A DNA stretch of 64,000 nucleotides from Mesorhizobium sp. WSM4313 (GCF_002294725.1 NZ_NSFT01000019.1:1-64000); one strand, 5' to 3'; counted from the stretch's first letter, positions 16,994-27,575 are shown. The notes: generated by a model not told the origin, from the letters alone. Translations and numbers: made by a program.

Positions 16994-17761
16994 TCACCGC
17001 GCCAGCCAGCCGCCATCGACCGGCACCACCGCGCCATGCATATAATCCGACGCCCGCGCCAGCAGGAACACGGCTGTGTCGCCTATATCGTCGGGCCGGC
17101 CCCAGCGCGCCGCGGGGATGCGCCCGAGGATGGCGGCGCTGCGGTCCGGGTCGGCGCGCAGCGCCTCGGTGTTGTTGGTCTCGATATAGCCCGGCGCGAT
17201 GCCGTTGACGTTGATGCCTTTCGCCGCCCATTCGCAGGCGAGCAGCCTTGTGAGGCCGAGCACGCCGTGCTTCGAGGCCGTATAGGAAGCAACGCGGATG
17301 CCGCCCTGGAAACTCAGCACCGAGGCGATATTGACGATCTTGCTGCGCCGTCCGGGCTCCGCCAGCACGCGCCTGGCAAAGCTCTGGCACAGGCGAAAGA
17401 CCGTCTTCAGATTGACGTCCATCACCTCGTCCCAATCGGCTTCGGTAAGGTCGACCGCATCGGCGCGCCGGATAATGCCGGCATTGTTGACGAGGCCGTC
17501 GAGCCGGCCGCTCTCGTCCCAGACCCGGTCTAACATCGCGGCCGCCTCGGCCGGGTCGCCGAGATCGGCCTTCACCGCTTCGAAGCTGCCGCCCGCGGCC
17601 ATAACTTTCGCGGCGGTGTCATCCATCGCCGATCGGCCGACGCCGACCACCAGGCCGCCGGCGCGCGCGATCGACACGGCGATGCCTTGCCCGATGCCGG
17701 TGTTGGCGCCGGTGACCAGGATGCGCTTGCCGGTAAGGCTGAAGGCGGAAAGATCGCTCAC
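16994..17761 (-). CDS. kduD: 2-deoxy-D-gluconate 3-dehydrogenase (KduD)
   Basis: A 255-residue short-chain dehydrogenase. The NAD(P)-binding motif VTGANTGIGQGIA is at about residues 17-29, NNAG at about 91-94, and the active-site YTASKHGV with Ser upstream at about 145-165. In pectin breakdown KduD reduces 2,5-diketo-3-deoxygluconate to 2-keto-3-deoxygluconate. Its ATG overlaps the end of kduI by 4 nt (ATGA), so the two enzymes of consecutive steps are translationally coupled. The operon supports KduD over other SDR functions. Confidence 0.9.
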   Translation of the reverse strand: MSDLSAFSLTGKRILVTGANTGIGQGIAVSIARAGGLVVGVGRSAMDDTAAKVMAAGGSFEAVKADLGDPAEAAAMLDRVWDESGRLDGLVNNAGIIRRADAVDLTEADWDEVMDVNLKTVFRLCQSFARRVLAEPGRRSKIVNIASVLSFQGGIRVASYTASKHGVLGLTRLLACEWAAKGINVNGIAPGYIETNNTEALRADPDRSAAILGRIPAARWGRPDDIGDTAVFLLARASDYMHGAVVPVDGGWLAR

Positions 17762-18603
17762 CGCAATTGATCCATCGCCACCTGGTCGACGTCGGTATAG
17801 TCGACATTGTCTCCGGCCATCGCCCAGATGAAGGCGTAGTTGGATGTGCCGGCGCCCGAATGGATCGACCAGCCCGGCGACAGCACCGCCTCCTCGCTGC
17901 GCATGACGATGTGGCGCGTCTCGTCCGGTTCGCCCATGAAGTGGAAGACGCGCTGCCCTTCCGGCAGATCGAAGTAGAGATAGGCTTCCATGCGCCGGTC
18001 ATGCACATGGCAAGGCATGGTGTTCCACACCGAGCCTGGGGCGAGCTGCGTGATGCCGACGACGAGCTGGCAGGTCTTGACGCCGCCGGCGTGGATGAAC
18101 TGGAAGATCGAGCGTTCGTTGCTGGTCGCCTGGCTGCCGAGATCGATCCGCCTGGCGTCGCCGATGCGGATTAACTGGCTGGGATAGGTCCAATGCGCCG
18201 GTGCGCTAAGCAGGTAGAATTTTGCCGGCTTGTCGGGCTCCGCCGAGGCGAACGACACCTGCTCAGCGCCCATGCCGAGATAGACCATGTCGCGCGCCGC
18301 CAATTCGTAAGCCATGCCGTCGGCCGTGACGGTGCCGGCGCCGCCGATGTTGACGGCGATCAGTTCGCGGCGGTCGAGGAAAGCCTTGGTTCCGGTCGGT
18401 TTGATCGCCTCGAGCGGCAGGGTCTTGTCGATAGGCATCGCGCCACCGACGATCATGCGGTCGTAATGCGTGTAGGTCAGGCTGACGAGGCCCGGCTGGA
18501 AAAGCCCCTCGACGTGGAAATGGTGGCGCAGCTCGTCTGTTCCCATGGCCGCGGCGGTGATGGGATCGATGGCGAAGCGCGAGGAAAATTGTGTCTGGTC
18601 CAT
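17758..18603 (-). CDS. kduI: 5-keto-4-deoxyuronate isomerase (KduI)
   Basis: The 281 residues match the usual KduI length of about 280. The zinc-site motif PCHVHDRRMEAYLYFDLPEG is near residue 198, and the second motif WSIHSGAGTSNYAFIWAM near 243 supplies the last histidine. It converts 5-keto-4-deoxyuronate to 2,5-diketo-3-deoxygluconate, the substrate of KduD. It sits between the GntR regulator gene (19-nt gap) and kduD (overlap) in the minus-strand uronate operon. Confidence 0.95.
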   Translation of the reverse strand: MDQTQFSSRFAIDPITAAAMGTDELRHHFHVEGLFQPGLVSLTYTHYDRMIVGGAMPIDKTLPLEAIKPTGTKAFLDRRELIAVNIGGAGTVTADGMAYELAARDMVYLGMGAEQVSFASAEPDKPAKFYLLSAPAHWTYPSQLIRIGDARRIDLGSQATSNERSIFQFIHAGGVKTCQLVVGITQLAPGSVWNTMPCHVHDRRMEAYLYFDLPEGQRVFHFMGEPDETRHIVMRSEEAVLSPGWSIHSGAGTSNYAFIWAMAGDNVDYTDVDQVAMDQLR

Positions 18604-18622
18604 TTCTAGGCCTTGTCTGAGG

Positions 18623-19396
18623 TCACTCGGTCGATGCGGCTTTCAGCGAATTGGCATAATAGGCCTGTCTGGCCTGCAGCCGCTCGCGGTAGCGCTGCTG
18701 GCTGCGGGTCAGATGCGTGCGCATCGCCTCGCGCGCGGCCTCGGCATCGCCCGCCGAGATCGCATTGAGGATGACGAGATGCTCGCGCTGCAGGCCGCGC
18801 TGGTACTCGTCCGACTGGACGAGCTCTGTCGACCAGGGCGACGTCACGTCGCAAGGAATGGCGCGGCGTCCCAGCACATCGAGCATCTCGACATAGAACG
18901 GGTTGTTGGTGGCGCTGGCGATCGCGCGGTGGAAGGCGAGGTCGGCCGGGCCAGTCGGCTGGCTGGCGAGCAGCAGCCGCTCGAACTCGAAGAAGGCCTC
19001 CTGGATCGCGGCCTCCTGGGCGGCGTTGCGGCGGATGGCGGCCAGGCCCGCCGATTCGATCTCGATCGCGAGGCGGACCTCGAGCACGTTGAGCGCGACC
19101 GAATCCTTGGCTCCCATGTCGGCGGCCAAAACGCCGAAGGTGGTCGAGATGTGCTCGCTGACGAAGACGCCGGCGCCTTGCCGCGCTTCGACCAGGCCAT
19201 CGGCGGCAAGCTTGGCCAGCGCCTCACGGATGACCGTGCGGCTGACGCCGAAAGTCTCCGTCAGCTGGCCTTCGGTTGGCAGCTTCTGTCCGGGCGGAAC
19301 CTCGCCTGCCAAGAGCTGCTTGCGGATCGCCGCGACCACGGTCTCCGACAGTTTCGGTTTGCGTTCGACCCTGAGGTCGGCAACTGTTTGGGACAC
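18623..19396 (-). CDS. GntR family regulator, FadR/FCD subfamily
   Basis: A 257-residue protein starting at GTG 19396, seven bases after AGGAGG. The N-terminal winged helix reads SETVVAAIRKQLLAGEVPPG, KLPTEGQLTETFGVSRTVIREAL and GLVEARQGAGVFV. The C-terminal FCD domain has the metal-binding pattern (LEVRLAIEIESAGLAA, then DLAFHRAIASATNNP, later HLVILNAI). It probably senses a uronate intermediate and controls this operon and the divergent reductase gene. The inverted repeat at 23748-23772 is the best candidate site. Confidence 0.9.
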   Translation of the reverse strand: MSQTVADLRVERKPKLSETVVAAIRKQLLAGEVPPGQKLPTEGQLTETFGVSRTVIREALAKLAADGLVEARQGAGVFVSEHISTTFGVLAADMGAKDSVALNVLEVRLAIEIESAGLAAIRRNAAQEAAIQEAFFEFERLLLASQPTGPADLAFHRAIASATNNPFYVEMLDVLGRRAIPCDVTSPWSTELVQSDEYQRGLQREHLVILNAISAGDAEAAREAMRTHLTRSQQRYRERLQARQAYYANSLKAASTE

Positions 19397-19407
19397 GTGG
19401 TGCCCTC

Positions 19408-20688
19408 CTAATGGAACAGGCTCGGCAGCCACAATGAGATCTCCGGTATGTAGGTGACAAGCATCAGCACCACGAAGGCCGCTCCATAGAACGGCCAGAT
19501 CGAGCGCATTGCCGTCCAGATGGGAATGCGGCCGATGGCGCAACTGACGAACAGCACCGCGCCGACCGGCGGCGTGCAGAGGCCGATGCCGAGATTGAGG
19601 ATCAGGATGACGCCGAAATGCACGGGATCGACGCCATAGGCCATGACCACCGGCAGGAAGATCGGCGTGGTGATGATGATGAGCGGCGACATATCCATGA
19701 ATGTGCCGAGGATGAGCAGGACGACATTGATCAGAAGCAGTATGACCAGCTTGTTGTCGGACACGGACTGCAAAAACGCGACAAGCGCTGCCGGAACCCG
19801 GAGATAGGCCAGCAGCCAGCCGAAGGCCGCGGCGCAGCCGATGATCATCAGCACCATCGCTGTCGTGCGCACCGCCGCTGTCGTCGCGGTGACGAAATCG
19901 TTCCAGCTCATCGACCGGTAGATGATCAACGTCACCAGGAAAGCATAGACGATGGCAATGCAGGAGCTTTCGGTGGCGGTGAAGATGCCGGAGCGGACGC
20001 CGCCAAAGATGATGCCGATCAGGATCAGCCCGGGAATGGCGGCGACAAGCAGTTGCAAGGCCCGGCCGAAACCGGCAAAAGGTTCCGTCGGATAGCCGCG
20101 CCGGCTTGCCACCAGATAGGCGGTGACCATCAGCGACAGGGCCAGCAGCAGCCCCGGCAGAACCCCGGCGGTGAACAGATCCGCTATCGAGATGCGGCCG
20201 CCGGCCGAGATCGAATAGATGATCATGTTGTGCGACGGCGGGATCAGCAGCGCAATGATGGCGCCGACGGAGGTGATGTTGACGGCATAGTCGATGCCGT
20301 AGCCGCGCGCCTTCATCTGCGGGATCATCAGCCCGCCGACCGCTGAGGCATCGGCCACCGCCGAACCGGAAATTCCGCCGAACATGGTCGACGCGGCAAT
20401 GTTCACTTGACCCAGGCCGCCGCGCAGATGGCCGACCAGGGACCCGGCCAATGCCACCAGGCGGGCGGCGATGCCGCCGCGAACCATAAGGTCGCCGGCG
20501 AAGATGAAGAACGGGATGGCCATCAGCGAAAAGACGCTGACGCCGGAATTGAGCCGCTGGAACACCACGACCGGTGGCAGGCCGATCGTGAGGATCGTCG
20601 CGAAGCTGGCGATGCCGAGGCAGAACGCGATCGGCGTGCCGATAACCAGCAGGAAGACGAAAGTGCCGAAAAGCACGATCAGCGCCAT
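19408..20688 (-). CDS. dctM: TRAP transporter large permease (DctM)
   Basis: 426 residues with about 12 hydrophobic helices. Family motifs include GTPIAFCLGIASFATI near the N-terminus, AIPFFIFAGDLMVRGGIA, ISGSAVADASAVGGLMIPQM, LLIPPSHNMIIYSISAGG and LGIGLCTPPVGAVLFVSCAI. It forms the sodium-driven channel of a tripartite transporter with DctQ and DctP. Placed between the uronate enzymes and their regulator, the transporter most likely imports hexuronates or unsaturated uronates. It starts 3 nt after the DctQ stop. Confidence 0.93.
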   Translation of the reverse strand: MALIVLFGTFVFLLVIGTPIAFCLGIASFATILTIGLPPVVVFQRLNSGVSVFSLMAIPFFIFAGDLMVRGGIAARLVALAGSLVGHLRGGLGQVNIAASTMFGGISGSAVADASAVGGLMIPQMKARGYGIDYAVNITSVGAIIALLIPPSHNMIIYSISAGGRISIADLFTAGVLPGLLLALSLMVTAYLVASRRGYPTEPFAGFGRALQLLVAAIPGLILIGIIFGGVRSGIFTATESSCIAIVYAFLVTLIIYRSMSWNDFVTATTAAVRTTAMVLMIIGCAAAFGWLLAYLRVPAALVAFLQSVSDNKLVILLLINVVLLILGTFMDMSPLIIITTPIFLPVVMAYGVDPVHFGVILILNLGIGLCTPPVGAVLFVSCAIGRIPIWTAMRSIWPFYGAAFVVLMLVTYIPEISLWLPSLFH

Positions 20689-20691
20689 GGT

Positions 20692-21282
20692 TCAGAGCTC
20701 CTCGCCGGTCGCGTAGATGTCGGCATCGACCGGCAGCCCGGCAAAGCGCCCCGCCAGCCGCTCGAGTGAAAACAGGCAGACCAGCGCGCCTCCCAGGATG
20801 ACCGGCAGGAAGCTGACGCCGCCGGGCAAGGCCAGCGACGGCATCACCGTGTTCCAGGTCAACCTGGCGAGCTGCACGCCATACACGATCATGCCGGCGC
20901 CGAAGGCCAATACGACGAGATCGGAAATGCTGCGCAGCACCGCCTTGGCCGAGGCAGGCAAGACATAGAGCAGCACGTCGAAGCCGAGATGCGTGCGCTC
21001 GCGCACGCCGACGGCGGCGCCCAGGAAGATGAACCAGCCCATCAGCAGCACGGATGAGGATTCGGTCCAGCTCGGCGAGCGGTTCAGCATGTAGCGCGAG
21101 AAGACTTGCCAGAAGATAATGACGGTCATCAGCGTCAACCCGGTGCCGCTGACCCACAAGGCCAACCGCGCAAGCCCGGAAAGGGCCTGTTCCACCCGCA
21201 GCCAGAACCCTTTCGTACCCGACCGGCTGGATGGCAGCACGGAAGCCTCCGTGCCACCGGGCCTGTTGCCGATCCCGGTCAT
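20692..21282 (-). CDS. dctQ: TRAP transporter small permease (DctQ)
   Basis: 196 residues from ATG 21282 (MTGIGNRPGG), which overlaps the dctP stop by ATGA. There are four membrane helices, as usual: LALWVSGTGLTLMTVIIFWQ, SSVLLMGWFIFLGAAVGV, LVVLAFGAGMIVYGV and PVILGGALVCLFSLERL. The family signature FWQVFSRYMLNRSPSWTE follows helix 1, and RERTHLGFDVL follows helix 2. An in-frame start at 21447 would add an unlikely charged leader. Confidence 0.92.
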   Translation of the reverse strand: MTGIGNRPGGTEASVLPSSRSGTKGFWLRVEQALSGLARLALWVSGTGLTLMTVIIFWQVFSRYMLNRSPSWTESSSVLLMGWFIFLGAAVGVRERTHLGFDVLLYVLPASAKAVLRSISDLVVLAFGAGMIVYGVQLARLTWNTVMPSLALPGGVSFLPVILGGALVCLFSLERLAGRFAGLPVDADIYATGEEL

Positions 21283-22256
21283 TTCGTCGCCTGGATACGG
21301 GCGGCGAGGTCCTTGAGCTCGGGCGTCGACAGATATTTGTCGTAGACCGGCTTCATGGCGTCGATCAGCGGCTGCTTGTCGATCTCGCTGATCTTGACGC
21401 CGGCTTTCTCGACGATGTCGCGTGACTTCTTCTCCTGCGCGTCCCACAGCTCGCGCATCTTGACGACGCTGTCCTTGGCCGCCTGGCGCACGATCGCCTG
21501 GTCTTCCGGCGCCAGCTTGTCCCAGCTTGCCTTCGACATCACCAGCACCTCCGGCACGATCTGGTGCTGATCCAGCGTGTAGTGCTTGGCGACCTCGTAA
21601 TGCTTGGCGGATTCGAAGCTCGGCCAGTTGTTCTCGGCGCCGTCGATGACGCCGGTCTGCAGCGCCGAATAGACCTCGCCATAGGCCATCGGCGTGGCGT
21701 TGGCGCCGAGCGCATTGACCATGTCGACAAAGACGTCCGACTGGATGACGCGGAACTTCATGCCCTTCATATCTGCCATCGAGGCGATGTCCTTCTTGGT
21801 GTTGTAGAAGGAGCGCGCGCCGGAATCGTAGAAGGCGAGCCCGACAAGGTCATGCGCCTCGAACGCCTTCAGGATCTGGTCGCCGATCGGCCCGTCCATG
21901 ACATGGCGCATATGCTCGACCGAGCGGAAGATGTAGGGCAACGACGGCACGGCGGTTTCCGGCACGATGCCGTTGAACGGCCCCATGGAGACGCGATCGA
22001 GGTCGACGACGCCGGCCTGGGTCTGCTCGATCGTATCCTTTTCCTCGCCGAGCTGCGCCGAATGATAGACCTCGATCGAATAGCGCCCGTTGGTGCGCTG
22101 CTTGATCAGCTCGCCCATATATTTGACCGCCTCGACTGTCGGATAAGCGTCCGGATGGGTGTCCGAAGAGCGCAGGACGGTTTCGGCCTGCGCGGCGCCG
22201 ATCATCAAGGATCCGATGGCGAATGTCGCCGTCAGCAATCTCGAAATATGCAACAT
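21279..22256 (-). CDS. dctP: TRAP transporter substrate-binding protein (DctP)
   Basis: 325 residues from ATG 22256 behind GGAGGAAAGAC. The signal peptide is LLTATFAIGSLMIGAAQA. Family hallmarks follow: YSIEVYHSAQLGEEKDTIEQ, KGMKFRVIQSDVFVDMVNAL (the substrate-carboxylate Arg) and YGEVYSALQTGVIDGAENNW. It binds an acidic sugar in the periplasm and delivers it to DctQM. The operon points to galacturonate, glucuronate or unsaturated uronates. It lies 36 nt downstream of uxaC. Confidence 0.93.
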   Translation of the reverse strand: MLHISRLLTATFAIGSLMIGAAQAETVLRSSDTHPDAYPTVEAVKYMGELIKQRTNGRYSIEVYHSAQLGEEKDTIEQTQAGVVDLDRVSMGPFNGIVPETAVPSLPYIFRSVEHMRHVMDGPIGDQILKAFEAHDLVGLAFYDSGARSFYNTKKDIASMADMKGMKFRVIQSDVFVDMVNALGANATPMAYGEVYSALQTGVIDGAENNWPSFESAKHYEVAKHYTLDQHQIVPEVLVMSKASWDKLAPEDQAIVRQAAKDSVVKMRELWDAQEKKSRDIVEKAGVKISEIDKQPLIDAMKPVYDKYLSTPELKDLAARIQATK

Positions 22257-22292
22257 GTCTTTCCTCCCTTCAAAAATCACGGATATCCCGGC

Positions 22293-23696
22293 TCAGAGCC
22301 GGTACGCCTTCTTGGCAAGCGAGTAGGCAAGCTCCCGCGCCAGCTCATGCGCCTCCTCCTCCCGGAGCCGATGCTCGGCGATCAGCCGCGCCAGAAAGGC
22401 GCAGTCGACACGCCGCGCAACGTCGTGGCGCGCCGGGATCGACGGGAAGGCGCGCGTGTCGTCGTTGAAGCCGACGGTGTTGTAGAAGCCCGCCGTCTCG
22501 GTGGTCATCTCGCGGAAGCGGCGCATTCCTTCCGGGCTGTCGTGGAACCACCAGGCCGGCCCGAGCTTGAGCGCCGGATAGACGCCGGCGAGCGGCGCCA
22601 GCTCGCGCGCATAGCTCGTCTCGTCGAGCGTGAACAGGATGATCGTGAGGTCGCGCTCCAGCCCGACGCAATCGAGCAGCGGCTTCAGCGCCGACACATA
22701 ATCGGTCCGCGTCGGGATATCGAAGCCCTTGTCGCGGCCGAATTTCCGGAAAACGGAAGGCGAATGATTGCGCCATGATCCAGGATGGATCTGCATTGCC
22801 AGGCCGTCGTCGCGGCTCATCTTGGCCATCTCGGTCAGCATCTGGGCTCGGAACAGTTTTCGCTCGCGCTCATCCTCGGAGCCGCGCCGGATGCGGTTGA
22901 ACAGCTCCTGCGCCGCCGCGTCGGAGAGATTGGCGGTCTCGGCCGTCGGATGGCCGTGATCGGATGAGGTCGCGCCGAACTCCTTGAAAAAGGCGCGGCG
23001 CTTTCGATGCGCCTCGAGATAGCCGGACCAGCTGCCGGTGTCGCATCCGGTGATCTCGCCGAGCCTATCCAGATTGGCCGGGAACCCCTCGAAATCGGGA
23101 TCGACCACGGCGTCCGGCCGATACGCGGTGACGACGCGGCCCTTCCAGCCGCTGTCGCGGATCGTCCGGTGCCATTTGAGGTCGTCGAGCGCGCCTTCGG
23201 TCGTCGCGATCACCTCGATGTTGAAGCGCTCGAACAGCGCGCGCGGCCGATAGTCATCGCGTTGCAGCAGCGCGGCGATCGTATCGTAGATGCGGTCGGC
23301 GCTGGCTGCGGTAAGCGGCTCCCCGATGTCGAACAGATGCTCGAACACATGATCGAGCCACAGCCGTGTGGGCGTGCCGCGGAAGAGATAATAATGCTCG
23401 GCGAAGCGCCGCCAGATCGCCCGGCCGTCGGTTTCGACGGGTGCGCCGTCGAGCGTCGGGACGCCGAGTTGCTCCAGCCGCACGCCTTGGCTGAACAGCA
23501 TGCGGAAAATGTAATGGTCCGGCACGATCAAGAGCTGCGCCGGGTCGGAAAACGGTTCGTTGAGCGCGTACCAGCGCGGGTCGGTGTGGCCATGCGGACT
23601 GACGATCGGCAGGTCCTTCACACCCGCGTAAAGGGCGCGCGCCAATGATCGCGTTTCCGGCGAAAACAGCAGGTCCGGATCGGTCAATGCGGCCAC
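22293..23696 (-). CDS. uxaC: Glucuronate isomerase (UxaC)
   Basis: 467 residues from GTG 23696 behind AGGAGGAG, very close to the 470 of the E. coli enzyme. Family motifs: LPIVSPHGHTDPRWYALNEP at the N-terminus (metal-binding HGH), DHYIFRMLFSQG, LAMQIHPGSWRNHSP, and near the C-terminus VGFNDDTRAFPSIPARHD. It isomerises D-glucuronate to D-fructuronate and D-galacturonate to D-tagaturonate in the cytoplasm. It heads the eight-gene minus-strand operon. Longer in-frame starts up to 23798 would cover the operator region and are less likely. Confidence 0.95.
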   Translation of the reverse strand: MAALTDPDLLFSPETRSLARALYAGVKDLPIVSPHGHTDPRWYALNEPFSDPAQLLIVPDHYIFRMLFSQGVRLEQLGVPTLDGAPVETDGRAIWRRFAEHYYLFRGTPTRLWLDHVFEHLFDIGEPLTAASADRIYDTIAALLQRDDYRPRALFERFNIEVIATTEGALDDLKWHRTIRDSGWKGRVVTAYRPDAVVDPDFEGFPANLDRLGEITGCDTGSWSGYLEAHRKRRAFFKEFGATSSDHGHPTAETANLSDAAAQELFNRIRRGSEDERERKLFRAQMLTEMAKMSRDDGLAMQIHPGSWRNHSPSVFRKFGRDKGFDIPTRTDYVSALKPLLDCVGLERDLTIILFTLDETSYARELAPLAGVYPALKLGPAWWFHDSPEGMRRFREMTTETAGFYNTVGFNDDTRAFPSIPARHDVARRVDCAFLARLIAEHRLREEEAHELARELAYSLAKKAYRL

Positions 23697-23747
23697 GCGG
23701 CTCCTCCTAGGCTTCGCTATTGGTAGATCGGCCAGAGATAATGTCAA

Positions 23748-23772
23748 CATACAAATATTATGCAGTTGTATG
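23748..23772. promoter_or_regulatory. Inverted repeat between uxaC and the reductase gene
   Basis: CATACAA at 23748-23754 and TTGTATG at 23766-23772 form a perfect 7-bp inverted repeat with an 11-nt spacer, in AT-rich DNA between divergent genes of one pathway. It is the best candidate operator for the FadR-type regulator at 18623-19396. Confidence 0.5.
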
Positions 23773-23860
23773 ATGACTTTCGAAAGGAACGCGGCCATTG
23801 TGCGCGGCGACAGCGGGTGTTAGGTCGCTGCCGTCGTTTTCCGATCGGAGACCAGCTTCC

Positions 23861-25369
23861 ATGAACGGCCGTCTGTCCAACGCCACCCTTGCGGAGCTGC
23901 CGGCCGAAGTTCTGGTGCCTCGCTATGATCGCAAGTCCGTCGCGCCCGGCATCGTCCATCTTGGCGTCGGCGCCTTTCACCGTGCCCACCAGGCCGCCTA
24001 TGTCGATGCCTGTCTGGCGGATGGCGAGAGCGATTGGGGCATCATCGGCGTCTCACTGCGCAGCCCCGACACGCGCGATGCGCTCAAGCCGCAGGACGGG
24101 CTCTACACGTTGGCAATAAGGGACAGCGCCGGCGAACAGCTGCAGGTCATCGGCTCGATCCAGTCCTTGCTTGTCGCCCCGGAGGACCCTGGCGCTGTGC
24201 TCGCCGCGCTCACCGATCCGCGCATCCGTATCGTCACGCTCACCATCACCGAAAAGGCCTATCTCAGGGCAGCCGACGGCACGCTCGACAGCGCGCACCC
24301 CGAAATTGTCCACGACCTCGCCAACCCCGGATCGCCGAAGACGGCGCATGGATTTCTCGCCGAGTCGCTCGCGCGCCGCCGCGCCGCCGGCACGCCGCCC
24401 TTCACGGTGCTCTGCTGCGACAACCTGCCGGCCAACGGCGCCACATTGCACCGGCTGATGGTCGAGTTCGCCGAGTTGCGAGACAGCCGCGAAGGCGGTG
24501 CCCACCTCGCGCGTCACATCGCCGACGAAGTGGCGTTTCCATCTTCCATGGTCGACCGCATCGTGCCAGCGACCACGGACGCCGATCGCGCCCGCATCGC
24601 TGGCGAGCTCGGCATCGATGACGCGTGGCCGGTGATGACCGAGCCGTTCCGGCAATGGGTGATCGAGGACCGCTTTCCCGCCGGGCGGCCGGCCTGGGAG
24701 AAATTCGGCGTCACCATGGTCGAGGACGTCGGCCCGTTCGAGGACATGAAGCTGCGGCTGCTCAACGGCGCGCATTCCGGCATCGCCTATCTCGGCCTGC
24801 TCAGCGGCCACGCCACCGTCGACCGCGCCTTTGCCGATCCGTCGATCCGGCAGTTCGTCGATTGGCTCTGGGCCGAGGCTATTCCAACCCTGCCGCAGCA
24901 GGCTGGGCTCGACACAAGTGCCTATACGGCCGAGCTCGCCGAGCGCTTTTCCAACACCGCGCTCGCCCACCGCACTGCGCAGATCGCCAATGACGGCAGC
25001 CAGAAGCTGCCGCAACGCATCGTCGCCTCCGCCCTCGCCCGGCTGGAGGCCGGCTTGCTGCCGGAACATCTGTCGCTGGTTGTCGCCGCTTGGATCACCG
25101 CCTGCGCCGCGCGCGGTAGCAGCTTGCCTGAGGGCCATTTCACCGACCCGCTCGATATCGCCCTCGGCGACCTGTTCGGCCGCAATCTGCCGACCGCAAC
25201 ATTGGCCGAGGCTGTGTTCGACCTCGCCGGCTTTGCCAAAGGCCACGCGGAACGACAAAGGTTGATCGAGTTTGTCGCCACCCACCTCGTCCATTTCAAG
25301 CAGGGCGGTCCGAAGCTGGCTTTTGCCGCGCTCGGCATCGGCAGCGAGCCGCCAAGGCTGGCCGAATAG
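23861..25369 (+). CDS. uxuB: Fructuronate reductase / mannitol dehydrogenase family
   Basis: 502 residues from ATG 23861 (MNGRLSNATL). The Rossmann start reads APGIVHLGVGAFHRAHQAAY, and the active site KLRLLNGAHSGIAYLG carries the family Lys-x5-Asn-x2-His pattern. The polyol dehydrogenase family includes mannitol dehydrogenase, fructuronate reductase (UxuB) and tagaturonate reductase. Divergent placement from uxaC, with a shared operator, favours fructuronate reductase (fructuronate to mannonate), although mannitol oxidation cannot be excluded from sequence alone. The gene is followed by a bidirectional terminator. Confidence 0.8.
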   Translation: MNGRLSNATLAELPAEVLVPRYDRKSVAPGIVHLGVGAFHRAHQAAYVDACLADGESDWGIIGVSLRSPDTRDALKPQDGLYTLAIRDSAGEQLQVIGSIQSLLVAPEDPGAVLAALTDPRIRIVTLTITEKAYLRAADGTLDSAHPEIVHDLANPGSPKTAHGFLAESLARRRAAGTPPFTVLCCDNLPANGATLHRLMVEFAELRDSREGGAHLARHIADEVAFPSSMVDRIVPATTDADRARIAGELGIDDAWPVMTEPFRQWVIEDRFPAGRPAWEKFGVTMVEDVGPFEDMKLRLLNGAHSGIAYLGLLSGHATVDRAFADPSIRQFVDWLWAEAIPTLPQQAGLDTSAYTAELAERFSNTALAHRTAQIANDGSQKLPQRIVASALARLEAGLLPEHLSLVVAAWITACAARGSSLPEGHFTDPLDIALGDLFGRNLPTATLAEAVFDLAGFAKGHAERQRLIEFVATHLVHFKQGGPKLAFAALGIGSEPPRLAE

Positions 25370-25440
25370 CTATTCGCCCGCCTACCCGCCAGGGATTGCG
25401 CCCCATGCAGCGCGAAACTGTCTCGCAAACAGCAAAAACA

Positions 25441-25466
25441 AAAAAGCGGGGCTAGCCCCGCTTTGT
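25441..25466. terminator. Bidirectional rho-independent terminator
   Basis: GCGGGGCTAGCCCCGC at 25446-25461 is a perfect palindrome flanked by AAAAA on the left and TTTGT on the right. It lies between convergent uxuB and atpC, and can serve both. Confidence 0.85.
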
Positions 25467-25489
25467 AAAACGCTTCCCGGCAGCCGACT

Positions 25490-25903
25490 TCAGGCCGGCA
25501 GCAGCGCGCCTTCCAGCGTGGTGAGCTGGCTGAGGAACTGCTCCGCCTTGCTGCGGCTCTCGTCGTCCTTTGCGTCGGCCGCGTCTTCCTTGGCCTCCTG
25601 GATGCGACGAGCCAGATCGGCGCGATCGATGTCGTTCACATGCGTCGCCGATTCGGCAAGAAGCGTGCAGCCGGAAGGCAGGATGTCGGCGAAACCGCCG
25701 AACACGACGAAGCGCTCTTCCTTGCCGCCCGCGGTCTTTATCGTGACGACGCCGGGCTTGATGGTCGTCATGACCGGCGCGTGCTGCGCCATCACCGTCA
25801 TCTCGCCTTCGGCACCGGGTATCACGACGGACTCGACCTGCTCGGAAACGAGCAGCCGCTCCGGCGAGACCAGTTCGAATTTGAAAGCTTCAGCCATGTT
25901 CAA
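25490..25903 (-). CDS. atpC: ATP synthase F1 epsilon subunit
   Basis: 137 residues. The N-terminal beta-sandwich is typical (FELVSPERLLVSEQVESVVI, PGAEGEMTVMAQHAPVMTTI), followed by FVVFGGFADILPSGCTLLAE and a C-terminal helical hairpin. It couples the rotor to catalysis and inhibits ATP hydrolysis. It is the last gene of the minus-strand atpHAGDC operon and is separated from atpD by a repeat-rich 94-nt spacer. Confidence 0.95.
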   Translation of the reverse strand: MNMAEAFKFELVSPERLLVSEQVESVVIPGAEGEMTVMAQHAPVMTTIKPGVVTIKTAGGKEERFVVFGGFADILPSGCTLLAESATHVNDIDRADLARRIQEAKEDAADAKDDESRSKAEQFLSQLTTLEGALLPA

Positions 25904-25909
25904 TTTAGC

Positions 25910-25992
25910 GAGTAGGGAATAGCGAGTAGCGAGTAGTGAAGAAACTCGCCAAACCCGTTGCTCCCTATTTGCTACTCCCTATTCGCTATTCG
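25910..25992. repeat. Imperfect 7-mer tandem repeats forming an inverted repeat
   Basis: Units such as GAGTAGC and GAATAGC are repeated on the left (GAATAGCGAGTAGCGAGTAG) and as their complements on the right (CTACTCCCTATTCGCTATTC), giving a long imperfect hairpin between atpD and atpC. Confidence 0.6.
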
Positions 25993-25997
25993 CTTTC

Positions 25998-27575
<1,578 letters not shown>

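Noticed and set aside
18623..21157. 844-codon minus-strand open frame through gntR, dctM and dctQ
   Set aside because: Only its C-terminal part is the GntR protein; the rest is Arg/His-rich and lies in the wrong frame for the well-supported TRAP permease genes.
23697..23798. Longer UxaC start
   Set aside because: It lies over the inverted repeat and adds residues absent from the family; GTG 23696 has a strong ribosome-binding site and gives the usual length.
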